From the NCBI GenBank assembly GCA_019912845.1, contig JAIOHU010000137.1, positions 1 through 64,000 of the forward strand: a stretch of DNA of 64,000 nt, in the 5' to 3' direction. Shown piece after piece: positions 21,218-32,285 of this stretch. The stretch is from a bacterium. Lineage in GTDB: Bacteria; Electryoneota; Electryoneia; Electryoneales; Electryoneaceae. Position numbers and translations under genes: made by a program. Every line of letters starts with the position of its first letter. Position 1 is the first letter of the stretch. Below the pieces are notes generated by a model. The model worked only from the letters and a program-made list of their open reading frames with translations. It made no database searches and was not told the DNA's origin.

Positions 21218-21489
21218 TGGTAGCTGAAATCTCCAGTAAATTGAATAGACTGGCTGTCGTTCTGGTAGCACTGCCTCTGTTGAGGCTATACCATTTTATT
21301 GGGTCGCCATTTTTTACATTTATCGGTAGTCGTTGCCGGTTTTACCCAAGTTGCAGCCATTATTCCGAAGAGGCATTTCGTATTCATGGATTTATACGCG
21401 GTTTGTATCTGTCTACAATACGTGTTGCCAAGTGTAATCCTCTTCACCCCGGCGGCATTGACCCAGTTCCTGGCAGCAATGAGAACTAA
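21214..21489 (+). CDS. yidD: Membrane protein insertion efficiency factor
   Basis: [15 protein letters not shown]...[13 protein letters not shown] signature; ATGA overlap with rnpA. Confidence 0.95.
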   Translation: MMVAEISSKLNRLAVVLVALPLLRLYHFIGSPFFTFIGSRCRFYPSCSHYSEEAFRIHGFIRGLYLSTIRVAKCNPLHPGGIDPVPGSNEN

Positions 21490-21536
21490 AACATATATAC
21501 GCAGGTGCGAATACCTGAATATGGTACGGTAAAATA

Positions 21537-23312
21537 ATGGATCGTAATTCAATTCTCGGCTTTATCCTGATTGGCGTTATTCTGTTGACAATGCCATATT
21601 ATTTAAAATTACTCGCTCCCCCCGAGGAACCCGGTGTTGCTGATACAACAAGGGTTCAAGCTCCGATTGACCCTACAAAACAGTTTGACGCTGCTGTAGG
21701 AAACCCTTCGCAGGATCAATTTTCTACTGGATTCAAAGAGCAGGCTCAAGCTGTCAAATCAGATAGCAACCAAGCCAAGGTAAAAACTGTAATCATTGAG
21801 ACTCCACTGTACTCTGCGGAATTCAGTACACTCGGCGCTTCTGTTCAATCCTGGATCATCAAGCCGACAAAACCTTATCTGCAATCCTCAGAACAGATGA
21901 TACGTGCACGTTATGCAAACCGTAATCTGGTCTTGCTCGCTAGAGGGGGAACTGGCTTACTTCGTACTGAGGAGAAAGTCTTTGAACCTTCTGCACTTCA
22001 AGTGGCTCTTAAAAAAGGTGACCGACCGAAAAAGTTAACTTTCACGTTACCACTGGAGAATGGGGGGTATTATAAGGAAACCTACACCATTTATCCTGAT
22101 CTGTATAAAATGGATATTGAAATTGAAAGCCGTGGACTTGGCGATTTAACAGGTGCGGTCAGTGCCCTCTTTACGTGGGGAGGGGCTCTGGAGGCAACAG
22201 AGAAAGATTCCTCCCAGGATCTTTTCTATACCGAAGCTTCATACCAGATGAACCGTTCCATGGAAAAGTTCAAACCAAAAGGAAAGAAGTATGAGGAAGA
22301 GGTACCTATCGGTCCAACTGATTGGGTAGCTCAACGTGTTAAGTATTTTGTTATGGCACTCGATCCCGAAACGCCTGCCGATGGTGCTCGACTCTCTTCC
22401 TGGCCGGATACCCTCTATCAGGGTCAACATACACCAAAGCTGATAGAAACAGGATTGCTTTTTTCACTAAAGAATGGCGAATTAGATCATAAAATCACAT
22501 TGTACCTCGGACCTTTGGACAAACAGTTGATTTCCGCTGTTGATCCCTCTCTGCAGCAGACCATGTCCTGGGGATGGCCAATCATTAAACCATTTTCTAT
22601 AGCGGTACTCTGGACATTAGAGTTTCTGCATAGATTTATCCCGAATTATGGTCTCGTATTGATCATTTTCTCCATTCTTATTAAGATAATTGTCTGGCCC
22701 CTGACCCATAAATCTCATGAATCCATGAAGCGGATGCAGTTACTTCAGCCGAAGATTAAGGAGATTCAGGAAAAGCATAAGAATAACCCTCAGCATGCCC
22801 AAAAAGAGATTATGGCGATGTACAAGGAGCATAAGGTTAATCCCATGGGTGGGTGCTGGCCTGTAGCTCTACAGATGCCGTTGCTTTATTCTCTCTTTAT
22901 AATCTTTCGCTCTACAATAGAGTTACGTGGTGCATCATTCGTTCTTTGGATCAAAGACCTATCGATGCCCGATGTTTTATTTGAATTACCTTTTTCAATA
23001 CCTCTATATGGTGATCATGTCGCATTGTTGCCTTTTATTATGTCTGCAAGTACCTATATGCAGTCAAAACAAACAATGACAGAACCATCGCAGAAACCAA
23101 TGTTATACATGATGCCAATCATGTTTATCTTTCTGTTTAATAATTTTCCAAGTGGATTAACCTTGTATTATACATTGTTTAATCTACTTAGCTGGGCACA
23201 ACAGCACTATATGAAGGTTAAAGCTCCTGATATCGACAAAGAGCTTAATGAAGTAAAGATGTCTAAGGCTAGAGCAGAGAGTAAAAAGGGTAAAAAACAA
23301 CTTAAAAAATAA
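21537..23312 (+). CDS. yidC: Membrane protein insertase
   Basis: Long periplasmic domain; NYGLVLIIFSILIKIIVWPLTHKSHESMKRMQLLQPKIKEIQEKHKNNPQ; NPMGGCWPVALQMPLLYSLF. Confidence 0.96.
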   Translation: MDRNSILGFILIGVILLTMPYYLKLLAPPEEPGVADTTRVQAPIDPTKQFDAAVGNPSQDQFSTGFKEQAQAVKSDSNQAKVKTVIIETPLYSAEFSTLGASVQSWIIKPTKPYLQSSEQMIRARYANRNLVLLARGGTGLLRTEEKVFEPSALQVALKKGDRPKKLTFTLPLENGGYYKETYTIYPDLYKMDIEIESRGLGDLTGAVSALFTWGGALEATEKDSSQDLFYTEASYQMNRSMEKFKPKGKKYEEEVPIGPTDWVAQRVKYFVMALDPETPADGARLSSWPDTLYQGQHTPKLIETGLLFSLKNGELDHKITLYLGPLDKQLISAVDPSLQQTMSWGWPIIKPFSIAVLWTLEFLHRFIPNYGLVLIIFSILIKIIVWPLTHKSHESMKRMQLLQPKIKEIQEKHKNNPQHAQKEIMAMYKEHKVNPMGGCWPVALQMPLLYSLFIIFRSTIELRGASFVLWIKDLSMPDVLFELPFSIPLYGDHVALLPFIMSASTYMQSKQTMTEPSQKPMLYMMPIMFIFLFNNFPSGLTLYYTLFNLLSWAQQHYMKVKAPDIDKELNEVKMSKARAESKKGKKQLKK

Positions 23313-23343
23313 ACATACGCTTTTGATTGAGTAATATGAGTTA

Positions 23344-24684
23344 ATGAACAGTTTTAATGATACAATTGCAGCTATTGCAACCCCTGATGGCACAGGAGCC
23401 TTGGGGGTTGTCCGTTTGACCGGAGCTCAATCCCTGAACATTGCATCGCAAATGGTAGCTCCTTCCGGAAAAATGCTTCCTATTAAACCACAATTTGCAA
23501 GTTTGTTCGGAATCATTGATGGAGATGGCGACCTCATTGACCAAGCGGTTGTTTTATATTGGAAGTCTCCCAGATCGTTTACCGGCGAGGATATGGTCGA
23601 GTTTTCATGTCACGGGGGAAGAGAGGTGCTTCGTGCAGTCTATACTAGACTTCTCGAGTTAGGTGCAAGAGCTGCAGAAGCTGGCGAATTTACCCGGCGA
23701 GCTTTCCTTAATGGTAAAATGAGCCTCGATCAGACTGAAGCGGTAGCAGCATTAATAGAATCTCGAACAAGATCGGCTGTTAAGGTCTCGGCACGGATAC
23801 TTGATGGCGGTTTACGCAGTAAAATCGAAGCGATACGTCAAGAGTTGATTGATATAATCTCACGTATTGAATTAGCACTTGATTTTGTTGAAGAAGAGTT
23901 GGACCATGAGTTTGCAAAGGTGACCTTACCTGGATTAGAGGAGCTCAATAAAACAGTCGATGAATACATTCGGCAGTACGAGTCTGGAAAATTTCTCCGA
24001 AATGGTGCGAATGTGGTTATAGCTGGTCCTCCGAATGCTGGAAAGTCCACCCTGATGAATACGCTTGCTGGTTTTGAACGTGCGATTGTCAGTGATACAC
24101 CTGGTACAACACGCGATTTTATTGATGTAACCCTGGACTGGAATGGAATTCCAATACGTCTATATGATACCGCTGGTTTACGTGAGGCGATTGATGAAAT
24201 TGAAAAAGTAGGCACTCTTAAAACTCGACAATTATTTGAGCACGCTGATGTTGTTGTCTGGTTGATGTCACCACCAGGATTTGAAAAGCCTGACCACGAA
24301 TTAGGAAAATTCAACAATTTGATAACTGTAGCAAATAAGAGCGACCTTTTCGAGGACATACTAATAGACCCTGTTGCTGACCTTACTATCAGCGCTAAAT
24401 ATCATGATGGCGTGGAGGAGTTGCAGAATCTTGTAACACGTTTTTTATTAAAAGATTACGATCCTGGTGATCTCCTTGTTCTGGAACAACGGCAAGCCTC
24501 TCTACTACAACAGGCTAGTGATTTGATTCGCTCTGGTTCAATCAACCTCGAGACGAACCTGGGCTTGGAACTTGTTGTTACGGATTTACGTTCAGCGTTA
24601 AATTTAATCGGCGAAATCACAGGAGCTGTAAGCAGTCAGGATATTTTACACGCTATTTTCAGCCGTTTCTGTATCGGAAAATAA
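23344..24684 (+). CDS. mnmE: tRNA uridine-5-carboxymethylaminomethyl modification GTPase
   Basis: DTIAAIATPDGTGALGVVRLTG, GPPNAGKSTLMN, DTPGTTRDFI, C-terminal FCIGK. Confidence 0.97.
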   Translation: MNSFNDTIAAIATPDGTGALGVVRLTGAQSLNIASQMVAPSGKMLPIKPQFASLFGIIDGDGDLIDQAVVLYWKSPRSFTGEDMVEFSCHGGREVLRAVYTRLLELGARAAEAGEFTRRAFLNGKMSLDQTEAVAALIESRTRSAVKVSARILDGGLRSKIEAIRQELIDIISRIELALDFVEEELDHEFAKVTLPGLEELNKTVDEYIRQYESGKFLRNGANVVIAGPPNAGKSTLMNTLAGFERAIVSDTPGTTRDFIDVTLDWNGIPIRLYDTAGLREAIDEIEKVGTLKTRQLFEHADVVVWLMSPPGFEKPDHELGKFNNLITVANKSDLFEDILIDPVADLTISAKYHDGVEELQNLVTRFLLKDYDPGDLLVLEQRQASLLQQASDLIRSGSINLETNLGLELVVTDLRSALNLIGEITGAVSSQDILHAIFSRFCIGK

Positions 24685-24686
24685 TT

Positions 24687-24702
24687 TGTTCCACGTGAAA
24701 CA
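24687..24702. promoter_or_regulatory. parS-like ParB binding site 1
   Basis: TGTTCCACGTGAAACA, one mismatch to TGTTTCACGTGAAACA. Confidence 0.75.
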
Positions 24703-24724
24703 CCTGCTCATTCCAGCACCCAGA

Positions 24725-24740
24725 TGTTCCACGTGAAACA
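24725..24740. promoter_or_regulatory. parS-like ParB binding site 2
   Basis: Identical 16-mer TGTTCCACGTGAAACA, 38 bp after site 1. Confidence 0.75.
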
Positions 24741-24763
24741 CGCTTTCAGGAATATTCTCAGTT

Positions 24764-26632
24764 ATGTATGATTTACTCATTATTGGTGGGGGACATGCAG
24801 GCGTAGAAGCTGCAACCGCTGCAGCTCGTGTAGGCGTGAAGGTCGGTCTCATCACACGTGAACGTGTGGCACTGGCGCGTCTCTCATGCAACCCTGCCAT
24901 GGGCGGAACTGCGAAGGGACAACTCGTTAAGGAACTGGATGCTTTAGGCGGCATTATGCCAATTGCAACAGACCTCTCCGCAATACAGTACAGAATGCTA
25001 AATAAATCTAAAGGTCCCGCTGTCTGGTCACCAAGAGCACAAGTTGACAGGGATACATACACGCAATCAATAGATGCCATTATTAGTGAACGTTATCCTG
25101 ATATCGATATTATTGAAAACGAAGCTGTTGGGATAGCTACGAATGCCAGTGGTGTAGCAGGCGTGATGGTTAAAGGGGGAGAAGGGGCAATTCCCTGTAA
25201 GGCTGTCGTTATTTGCAGTGGTACCTTTTTACGGGGATTGGTACATGTAGGTGCTGAAAACTGGGAATCCGGTCGCTATAAAGAAGAACCTTCCAACCAC
25301 CTTTCAGCAAATCTATCCGCACTAGGGTTTCCCCTGCTTCGTTTCAAAACAGGTACACCCCCCAGAATAATAAAGGAAACAGTTAACTTATCCATAATGG
25401 AACAACAGGATAGCGATGAAAATATCTGGTTCTTCAGTCACGAAACAAACAAACGCCACCTAAACCAATATCCCTGTTTTCGTACCCACACCAATCAAAC
25501 TACTCATGAAATAATCGGAGACAAAATTTCACTTTCACCCATGTTCAACGGTACAATTAAGTCAGTTGGTCCGCGATATTGTCCTTCGATTGAAGATAAG
25601 GTTCATCGTTTTCCAGATAGAAATAGTCATCCCCTGATATTTGAACCAGAGGGCATTGACCATCCCTGGTTATATATCAACGGATTTTCTTCGAGTCTTC
25701 CAGAAGAAGTACAACTACAGGCACTTCGTACAATTGATGGATGCGAGGAAGCTGTTATCGGGCGACCGGGATATGCGGTAGAATATGATGTTGTACCACC
25801 ACGTGAACTACGTAACACTCTGGAAACAAGACGAATCCCCGGGCTCTACCTGGCTGGACAACTTTCAGGTACATCGGGATATGAAGAAGCAGCGGTTCAA
25901 GGTTTGATAGCAGGCGCGAATGCAGCTCTGAAAATACTCAATCGAAATCCTCTTGTTCCAGGAAGAAACGATGCCTATATCGGCGTACTCATTGACGACT
26001 TAATAACTCTCGATCCTGACGAACCCTATAGAATGTTCACCAGCCGTGCAGAATATCGTCTGCTTCTCAGGCAGGATAACGCGGAAGAACGCCTCTCTGA
26101 AATGGCGTTTTCTGCGGGATTGATAGGCGAAGAGAGAATCGAAAATATCAGGGAGAGGATGGCTTCTGCCAAGTCCTGGGTCGAACGCCTGCATTCTGTA
26201 AAAACTCGAAGAGATACGGTTGTTAAAAACGATAAGGAACCAGAAAAGGTTGAAAGTGCGGCTCAACTATTGAAACGTCCTGAAGTAACACTTGATATGC
26301 TTATCGAATCTCTCGATGGTAAACTTAATCACGGTCTCAATATGTCGAAACAGACCAGGGACGCTGCTGAAATTGAAGTTGTTTACGAAGGATATATCAA
26401 TCGTCAGAAAAGAGAGGTAGAGCGTCTGAAAAAGCAGGAAGAACGTGCAATCCCAGAAAACTTTGATTATACTATGTTGAAGGGACTTTCTGCTGAATCA
26501 AAATTAAAACTTGAAAATCACAGACCCTCTACAATTGGTCAGGCATCCAGGTTGTCAGGTGTAACCCCTTCAGACCTTGCCATTTTAACGGTCTATATTA
26601 AACGTCACCAAACTCTTTCTCAGGATTCATGA
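24764..26632 (+). CDS. mnmG: tRNA uridine-5-carboxymethylaminomethyl modification enzyme
   Basis: [81 protein letters not shown]. Confidence 0.97.
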   Translation: MYDLLIIGGGHAGVEAATAAARVGVKVGLITRERVALARLSCNPAMGGTAKGQLVKELDALGGIMPIATDLSAIQYRMLNKSKGPAVWSPRAQVDRDTYTQSIDAIISERYPDIDIIENEAVGIATNASGVAGVMVKGGEGAIPCKAVVICSGTFLRGLVHVGAENWESGRYKEEPSNHLSANLSALGFPLLRFKTGTPPRIIKETVNLSIMEQQDSDENIWFFSHETNKRHLNQYPCFRTHTNQTTHEIIGDKISLSPMFNGTIKSVGPRYCPSIEDKVHRFPDRNSHPLIFEPEGIDHPWLYINGFSSSLPEEVQLQALRTIDGCEEAVIGRPGYAVEYDVVPPRELRNTLETRRIPGLYLAGQLSGTSGYEEAAVQGLIAGANAALKILNRNPLVPGRNDAYIGVLIDDLITLDPDEPYRMFTSRAEYRLLLRQDNAEERLSEMAFSAGLIGEERIENIRERMASAKSWVERLHSVKTRRDTVVKNDKEPEKVESAAQLLKRPEVTLDMLIESLDGKLNHGLNMSKQTRDAAEIEVVYEGYINRQKREVERLKKQEERAIPENFDYTMLKGLSAESKLKLENHRPSTIGQASRLSGVTPSDLAILTVYIKRHQTLSQDS

Positions 26633-27411
26633 ACAAAGGACCTTATAAATCAAGCTCCGCGAGCAAACGTCACAAAGACAGTGACTCTCGTAAACCATCA
26701 GGCACCCCCAAGCGAAGTCGATATAAGAAAATCAAAACGTCGCCCCCTCCAATAATCGATCCTACGCATGTAGTCCCAATCTCTTCGGCAAATGTTCAGA
26801 AAGAACTTGATAAACTCGAACATAAATTTTCTGACGAACAATTTTCTCTATTTGTTGATTATCTCATCTTAGTCCGTGAATTGAATGGGGAGATAAACCT
26901 GGTCTCCCGTAAAAACGCCGAGGAAGTGCTACTTAGTTCACTTTATGAAAGTCTTGCTCCAATAAAAAATGATAGCTGGAAGGGTGGGAGCAGCCTGCTG
27001 GATATTGGCACAGGTGGAGGGTTTCCGGGGATACCACTTGCCATTGCAATGCCGGATGTACAGTTCACACTCCTGGATTCACGACGTGCAAAAATTATCG
27101 CTTTGAAAAAAATAATATCTGAAATATCGCTTGATAATGTTGAAGTATTGCATGATCGCGCGGAAATTCTGGCGGATCACTCAGAGAACCGTTATGATAT
27201 AGCAACGGTGCGGGCTGTGGGTGCTCTTCGGGAAGTGACCCCATGGGTTGGCGGGCTATTGAACCCCGGCGGAAAGCTCCTCGCCTGGAAAGGTCCTGAA
27301 GGGATGCGCGAAAAAAATGAAATGGATAAGACAAGATGGGAGCTTATTAAGCGAATATCTATTCAAAAGCATAGATATGTAATGGTATTTAAGTATGTTG
27401 TTCCAGATTAA
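26629..27411 (+). CDS. rsmG: 16S rRNA m7G527 methyltransferase with basic N-terminal extension
   Basis: [44 protein letters not shown]; extra Lys/Ser-rich N-terminus of about 50 aa. Confidence 0.95.
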   Translation: MNKGPYKSSSASKRHKDSDSRKPSGTPKRSRYKKIKTSPPPIIDPTHVVPISSANVQKELDKLEHKFSDEQFSLFVDYLILVRELNGEINLVSRKNAEEVLLSSLYESLAPIKNDSWKGGSSLLDIGTGGGFPGIPLAIAMPDVQFTLLDSRRAKIIALKKIISEISLDNVEVLHDRAEILADHSENRYDIATVRAVGALREVTPWVGGLLNPGGKLLAWKGPEGMREKNEMDKTRWELIKRISIQKHRYVMVFKYVVPD

Positions 27412-27417
27412 TTGGGT

Positions 27418-27585
27418 TTATTCTTGTATAATACGCTCTTCATCGTGTGGATAATAAACATTATACGGTTTTTCTAATAATTGTGCAATTATTGTAGCCG
27501 CAAACGCAACAATAATTGCTGATATAAAAACAATTATCATTTGTTTTGTACTTCTTTTTATTTTTCGTTTCCTGTTTCTTGACAT
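27418..27585 (-). CDS. Small single-TM protein (55 aa), last gene of the EPS operon
   Basis: Read directly: MSRNRKRKIKRSTKQMIIVFISAIIVAFAATIIAQLLEKPYNVYYPHDEERIIQE*; starts 3 nt after the methyltransferase stop. Confidence 0.5.
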   Translation of the reverse strand: MSRNRKRKIKRSTKQMIIVFISAIIVAFAATIIAQLLEKPYNVYYPHDEERIIQE

Positions 27586-27588
27586 TTA

Positions 27589-28434
27589 CTATCCCGTACT
27601 TGCAATTCGTCTCTTTGCCCATGTTTCCAAGGTAGGGGAAAAGATATATCGATTGCCACTCATTTGCTCTACTTTTGATGAAAACAAACCGAACGACCTC
27701 TTTGTATATTCGACCCATTTACCTTTCTTTCCGACACCGTATGCATCCCCACTCGTAAGTGCTCCACCCATTATCTGGAATTCGAGGTTATTTTTGGCGA
27801 ACAGTTTTTTCATCGTTGCAGTTTCATAATTAAAAGGGTGAAATACTGCCGGGTTCTTAAAACCTGTTTGAGTGCCAGCAATTTTCCAAAACTCATCAAT
27901 CTTTCTTACAACCTTGTGGTTTCGTACCCTTAAAAAAAGCAAACCATCATCCAAAAGCAAATCTGCCGCCCGTTGTATCTCATCAAGTGGATTTTCAACC
28001 AGCATCAACACGTCCCAGTAGGTGATCAAATCAAATCTGCTACTTGTTTTTTTCTGCGTCGATAGAACCCCTGATTTGACGGAATGTCCTCTGCTGTTTG
28101 CTATCTCGACCAGTTGTTCTACCGGCTCAATTCCAAATGTTTCCCATCCACGATCTTTTGCTATATCTAAAAATCCTCCAACTCCGCATCCTATGTCCAA
28201 CACGCTGCCTGGTTTGGATAAGTATTTCTCTGCCTTTCGCAGAACAGCTTGATATAGTTCCTGCTTACTTTGGTTGATGGCATAGGTCGGGTTTACCGAT
28301 TCATAATATCCAGTTGAATCTTCGTGTGGTGGATCACGCCAGAGTAGGTTGCAAATTAAACACTTTCGATACAGAGATTCACCATGCTCTTCGATCTCAT
28401 TGGATTCTACATTGCAAATAGGACAAGTTTTCAC
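27589..28434 (-). CDS. SAM-dependent class I methyltransferase with N-terminal Cys zinc-binding motif
   Basis: CPICN...CLICNLLWRDPP; VLDIGCGVGGFLDIAKDRGWETFGIEP. Confidence 0.85.
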   Translation of the reverse strand: MKTCPICNVESNEIEEHGESLYRKCLICNLLWRDPPHEDSTGYYESVNPTYAINQSKQELYQAVLRKAEKYLSKPGSVLDIGCGVGGFLDIAKDRGWETFGIEPVEQLVEIANSRGHSVKSGVLSTQKKTSSRFDLITYWDVLMLVENPLDEIQRAADLLLDDGLLFLRVRNHKVVRKIDEFWKIAGTQTGFKNPAVFHPFNYETATMKKLFAKNNLEFQIMGGALTSGDAYGVGKKGKWVEYTKRSFGLFSSKVEQMSGNRYIFSPTLETWAKRRIASTG

Positions 28435-29930
28435 AATTTACCCCCATACGAAGAGAATTCTGCTTTTTGTTGTTGTTTTATAAAACGCTCGATGGAGTTA
28501 ATGTCTTGGTCGATTTCCTCTTCCTCCAGAAAACCTGGGAGCACGATGACCATAGCCGTGAGAAACCAGAAGGGCTCCATCACACGGACGATAATAAAAG
28601 TATTCGCACCGACAGCATGTGTTAGTAACCCAAAAAAGCTGGCTATAAACCCAGCAACAATACCATAGTATTGTGGAAACCTTTTCTCATTAATTTTTTT
28701 CAAACTTTTCCTTGCATTCACAAAAACGCTTGCGAGTACCCAGGCAAACAGGCTGAATCCCACAACACCAGTTTCTACTAGAACACGGAAATATTGTGCA
28801 TCCTTAAAGCCTGCACCAGTAACTCCATAACCAAATATTGGACGTTTTGTCCATTGCTCCAGCGTACTTGTCCACGATTGAATTCGGAGAGAGGTAGAAG
28901 GATCCAGGCTTGTATCACCCAAATCAACAACATCGGTTCTAAGCGTGTTTTCATCAGAAAAAGTATATTCTACACGTTCGATTACCGCTTCAGGAATAAA
29001 AGCTGGTGAAGCGAGGACAGTAACAGCCAGCACTGCGATGATATATTTTCGTTTGGGTGAAAATGCGATCATGACCAGAATAGAAGGAAAGAATGAAATC
29101 CATGAAGAGCGTGACAGGGTGTAGGCGAAAGGAAGCATCATCAACAGTAAAAAAGCCCCTAAACCAACCATTGCATTGATTTTTTTTGTGCCTGTCATGA
29201 TTCCAATGACAATGAACATGATAATTATCAGATACCCGCCAAGTGTGTTAGCTTCACCCGCTTTCCCTTCAAATGGTGCGGAGACTCGTACCCCGGAAGG
29301 AATTTGAATAATTGCATAGACTGACACGATAAATGCGGTCACAAGCAACAGTGTAATATAACGATTAAATGTTTTTATGTTTCTAATATGCGAAGAAACC
29401 ATGAAGTAGATCATGAAATATTGAAAATATTTAACGTTATACAGAATTCCAACCAGTGGTTTGACGTCGTTGGTAAATATCCCGAGGATGGTGGAAAACA
29501 AGCTGGCGAGAATATAGGCGAAGATCGGTTTGTTCAGCGGGGTTTTGATAAAAATACCGATATCTTTATTCAGGGCTGTTTTTGCAAGCCAGGAAAGCGT
29601 AATGATGCCCAGCAAGACATCATCCACACGAATCACGACATCCCTTTGCGCTGCCATGCTGCCTTCGGCAGCACCACTACCAGATCCAAATTCAGGTGAC
29701 AACAACATGGAGAGAATCAGCATGGAAAGAGCAAAGTCGGTGTTCACGAAAGCGAAGAGAAAAATTACCACACCAGCAAGGAGGTAAATGGCGAGAGATT
29801 CGTTCGCGCCTACAAGCTGGCTGATCCCCAGGGCGGATATAATTATTACAAAAGCTGCCAGGACGGAGAAAACTTTAGAGTTAGAGTTAAAAAACGTATC
29901 AGAGAGAAAGTTTGCCATCACCAACCTCAC
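28431..29930 (-). CDS. O-antigen ligase/polymerase (Wzy/WaaL-like) membrane protein
   Basis: Polytopic; central loop then WTKRPIFGYGVTGAGFKDAQYFRVLVETGVVGF typical of the O-antigen ligase family. Confidence 0.8.
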   Translation of the reverse strand: MRLVMANFLSDTFFNSNSKVFSVLAAFVIIISALGISQLVGANESLAIYLLAGVVIFLFAFVNTDFALSMLILSMLLSPEFGSGSGAAEGSMAAQRDVVIRVDDVLLGIITLSWLAKTALNKDIGIFIKTPLNKPIFAYILASLFSTILGIFTNDVKPLVGILYNVKYFQYFMIYFMVSSHIRNIKTFNRYITLLLVTAFIVSVYAIIQIPSGVRVSAPFEGKAGEANTLGGYLIIIMFIVIGIMTGTKKINAMVGLGAFLLLMMLPFAYTLSRSSWISFFPSILVMIAFSPKRKYIIAVLAVTVLASPAFIPEAVIERVEYTFSDENTLRTDVVDLGDTSLDPSTSLRIQSWTSTLEQWTKRPIFGYGVTGAGFKDAQYFRVLVETGVVGFSLFAWVLASVFVNARKSLKKINEKRFPQYYGIVAGFIASFFGLLTHAVGANTFIIVRVMEPFWFLTAMVIVLPGFLEEEEIDQDINSIERFIKQQQKAEFSSYGGKL

Positions 29931-32263
29931 TTCTCTTTCTTACTGAACATGGAGGTTGTCTCCTTGATTCTCTCCCCGATTTTTCGGATAAAACCGTTCT
30001 TCTCTTCCGCTTTCATTGTGGTTTGTGTTTTTTGGTCTGGTCTGCCATAATAACGCCCATAATAGTAATGTGAGCCAGCATAACCAGCGATATCCGCCTT
30101 CAGGTCGTTCAGTACCACTCCAAGAACATTTGCACCTACAGACTCTATCTGCACTTTCGCACGTTTCAGGGCTGCACGTGGAACTTTACCGGTACGATAA
30201 ATCAACAGCGTTGCATCTGCACGATTTGACAGAATGGCAGCGTCTGTAACGGGTAGAATCGGAGGAACATCAAATAACACGATATCGAATTCTTGAGATG
30301 CTTCTTCCATAAATTGTTTCATTTTAGCGGATGCAAGCATTTCTGAAGGATTGGGCGGTACACCACCGCTAGTGATGATATGCAGGTTCTCCATACCGGG
30401 GGTCATTAAAATGGATTCCATGCCCATCTCGCCCATAATAATATCGGTAACGGTACGGATCGTTTCCTGCCATTTTTTTCTACCCAGTACGATATCTGTT
30501 ACCCCGGGTTCCTGTTCAAGTCCAAAAATTCGATACAGGGTGGGACGCCTCAGGTTGCATCCTACGAGCAATGTTCTGGTACCACTCTGAGCCAAAGTGA
30601 TCGCAAGATTAACAAGGGTGGTTGATTTACCTTCCTGCAAAGAAGCTGAAGTAGCTACCAAGGTTCGGATTTGGCGTGAAATAGACCTGAATTGAAGATT
30701 TGTTCGCAATGAACGGTATGCCTCTGCCACAGGGTCTTTGGGTGCAAAATGGGTAACCAGGCGTGCTGATGAAGCCAGGTTGGGATTGTTCTCCAGCATC
30801 GGATTCTGTTCGACCAATCGATCAGAAACCGCTTCAATGTCAATGTGGGGGATAACCCCCATAACGGGTACCTGTAAATACTCCTCAACATCCTCAATTG
30901 TCCCGATAGATGTATCAAAAGTTTCGAAAAGAAAGGCAAGGACAAGCCCCAGCATCAATCCGATGACGATACCAACGCTTATGGTTCGGAACATATTGAT
31001 ATTAATAGGAGAAGAGTTCAACATCGCAGGACGAACAACCATCACCTCATCTGCTTGATCTGCTTCACGTATCAACGCTTCCTGATGTTTCTCGGTAAGG
31101 AAAGCATATTGATTTTCGCGTAAACTTACTTCTCTAAGCAGTTGTGAATATAGGCGTTGCGTACGTGGAACACTATCCAAAATCGCACTGATATTATTGA
31201 TATATGCTGAAAGCGAATCCTTCTTTTGTTCCATCAGCGACAAATTGCCGCTGACTTCAGAGACCAATTCGCGGATCAAATCCTTAATTTGAGACTCAAG
31301 ATCTACGATCTTGGGATAAGTGGGGCGGTAATCTTTCAGTAATTCGCTTTTCTGAACCTCTAATGAAACCAATCGTTCATTTAACAAACCAAGTGGACCG
31401 GAACCTTCTTCTGAGCTGATCCAATCAATGTCATATTCTTGTGAAAGCTCTTCTTCACCCGAATAACTTATCGACCCATCCGCAAGGATAGTTGGATTTC
31501 TCAGCCCGCTCCCATTTGTTTTTGGCTGAATACGTTCCTGTAGTTGATCGCGCTGGAGCCGAAGTTCTTTTATACGTTCAGCTAAATTTCTCTTTTGTTG
31601 TTCAATGTTTATCAACTCTTCGATGCGAATTTTGATGTGATCATCAAGAACCGGGTAAGGGTTTTGCTCACGATAATTCTGCATCTGCTCTTCGGCGGCA
31701 TTCAATGCTGCCTTGGAAAAGCGTAACTGCTCCTCAATAAATTCCCTGGTTTCACGATCCTGTCGCGTTCTCTGTTCGAGGTGTTCCTCAGAAAAAACTT
31801 CGGCAAGGTTCTGGGAGATTTCCCGTGCTTCATAGGGATCATCTGAGGTGACATATATATCTATGATATTGGTTCTACCATTTCGTTCGGTAGAAACCTT
31901 GGAAATCATATTATTGATCAGGGCGGATAGCTTGGTATCCTGACGAATTTCTCGTGCTGACATAGCGTTGTCGATCAAACCCATCCGTTTGGCAACTTTT
32001 TCCATCACAGGAAAGCTTTGTATCAATTCCTGGGCGGTGGCAATGTTGTCCCAACGTGTATAGGTAAGCTTTTGCAGCAGCAAGCCTGCGACGGTATTCG
32101 TTTCTTCAATCTTTACAGAAGAATAAGTCTGATAGAGAGGGAGTCGCGAGCGACCGAAAAAATAGCTGAATACAGCCACCAGAAGCGTAGCAAATAACAC
32201 TACTTTCCAGCGTCTGCGGAAAATTCGTTGATAATCACGTAAATTCAGGTCGTATTGCGCCAT
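29927..32263 (-). CDS. Polysaccharide co-polymerase / BY-kinase (Wzz-Wzc type) with Tyr-rich tail
   Basis: Wzz N-terminal domain, coiled coil, EGKSTTLVNLAITLAQSG Walker A, FDIVLFDVPPILPVTDA, C-terminal SHYYYGRYYG. Confidence 0.9.
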   Translation of the reverse strand: MAQYDLNLRDYQRIFRRRWKVVLFATLLVAVFSYFFGRSRLPLYQTYSSVKIEETNTVAGLLLQKLTYTRWDNIATAQELIQSFPVMEKVAKRMGLIDNAMSAREIRQDTKLSALINNMISKVSTERNGRTNIIDIYVTSDDPYEAREISQNLAEVFSEEHLEQRTRQDRETREFIEEQLRFSKAALNAAEEQMQNYREQNPYPVLDDHIKIRIEELINIEQQKRNLAERIKELRLQRDQLQERIQPKTNGSGLRNPTILADGSISYSGEEELSQEYDIDWISSEEGSGPLGLLNERLVSLEVQKSELLKDYRPTYPKIVDLESQIKDLIRELVSEVSGNLSLMEQKKDSLSAYINNISAILDSVPRTQRLYSQLLREVSLRENQYAFLTEKHQEALIREADQADEVMVVRPAMLNSSPININMFRTISVGIVIGLMLGLVLAFLFETFDTSIGTIEDVEEYLQVPVMGVIPHIDIEAVSDRLVEQNPMLENNPNLASSARLVTHFAPKDPVAEAYRSLRTNLQFRSISRQIRTLVATSASLQEGKSTTLVNLAITLAQSGTRTLLVGCNLRRPTLYRIFGLEQEPGVTDIVLGRKKWQETIRTVTDIIMGEMGMESILMTPGMENLHIITSGGVPPNPSEMLASAKMKQFMEEASQEFDIVLFDVPPILPVTDAAILSNRADATLLIYRTGKVPRAALKRAKVQIESVGANVLGVVLNDLKADIAGYAGSHYYYGRYYGRPDQKTQTTMKAEEKNGFIRKIGERIKETTSMFSKKEK

Positions 32264-32285
32264 GAACCCTGTTCCACAATTGCTT

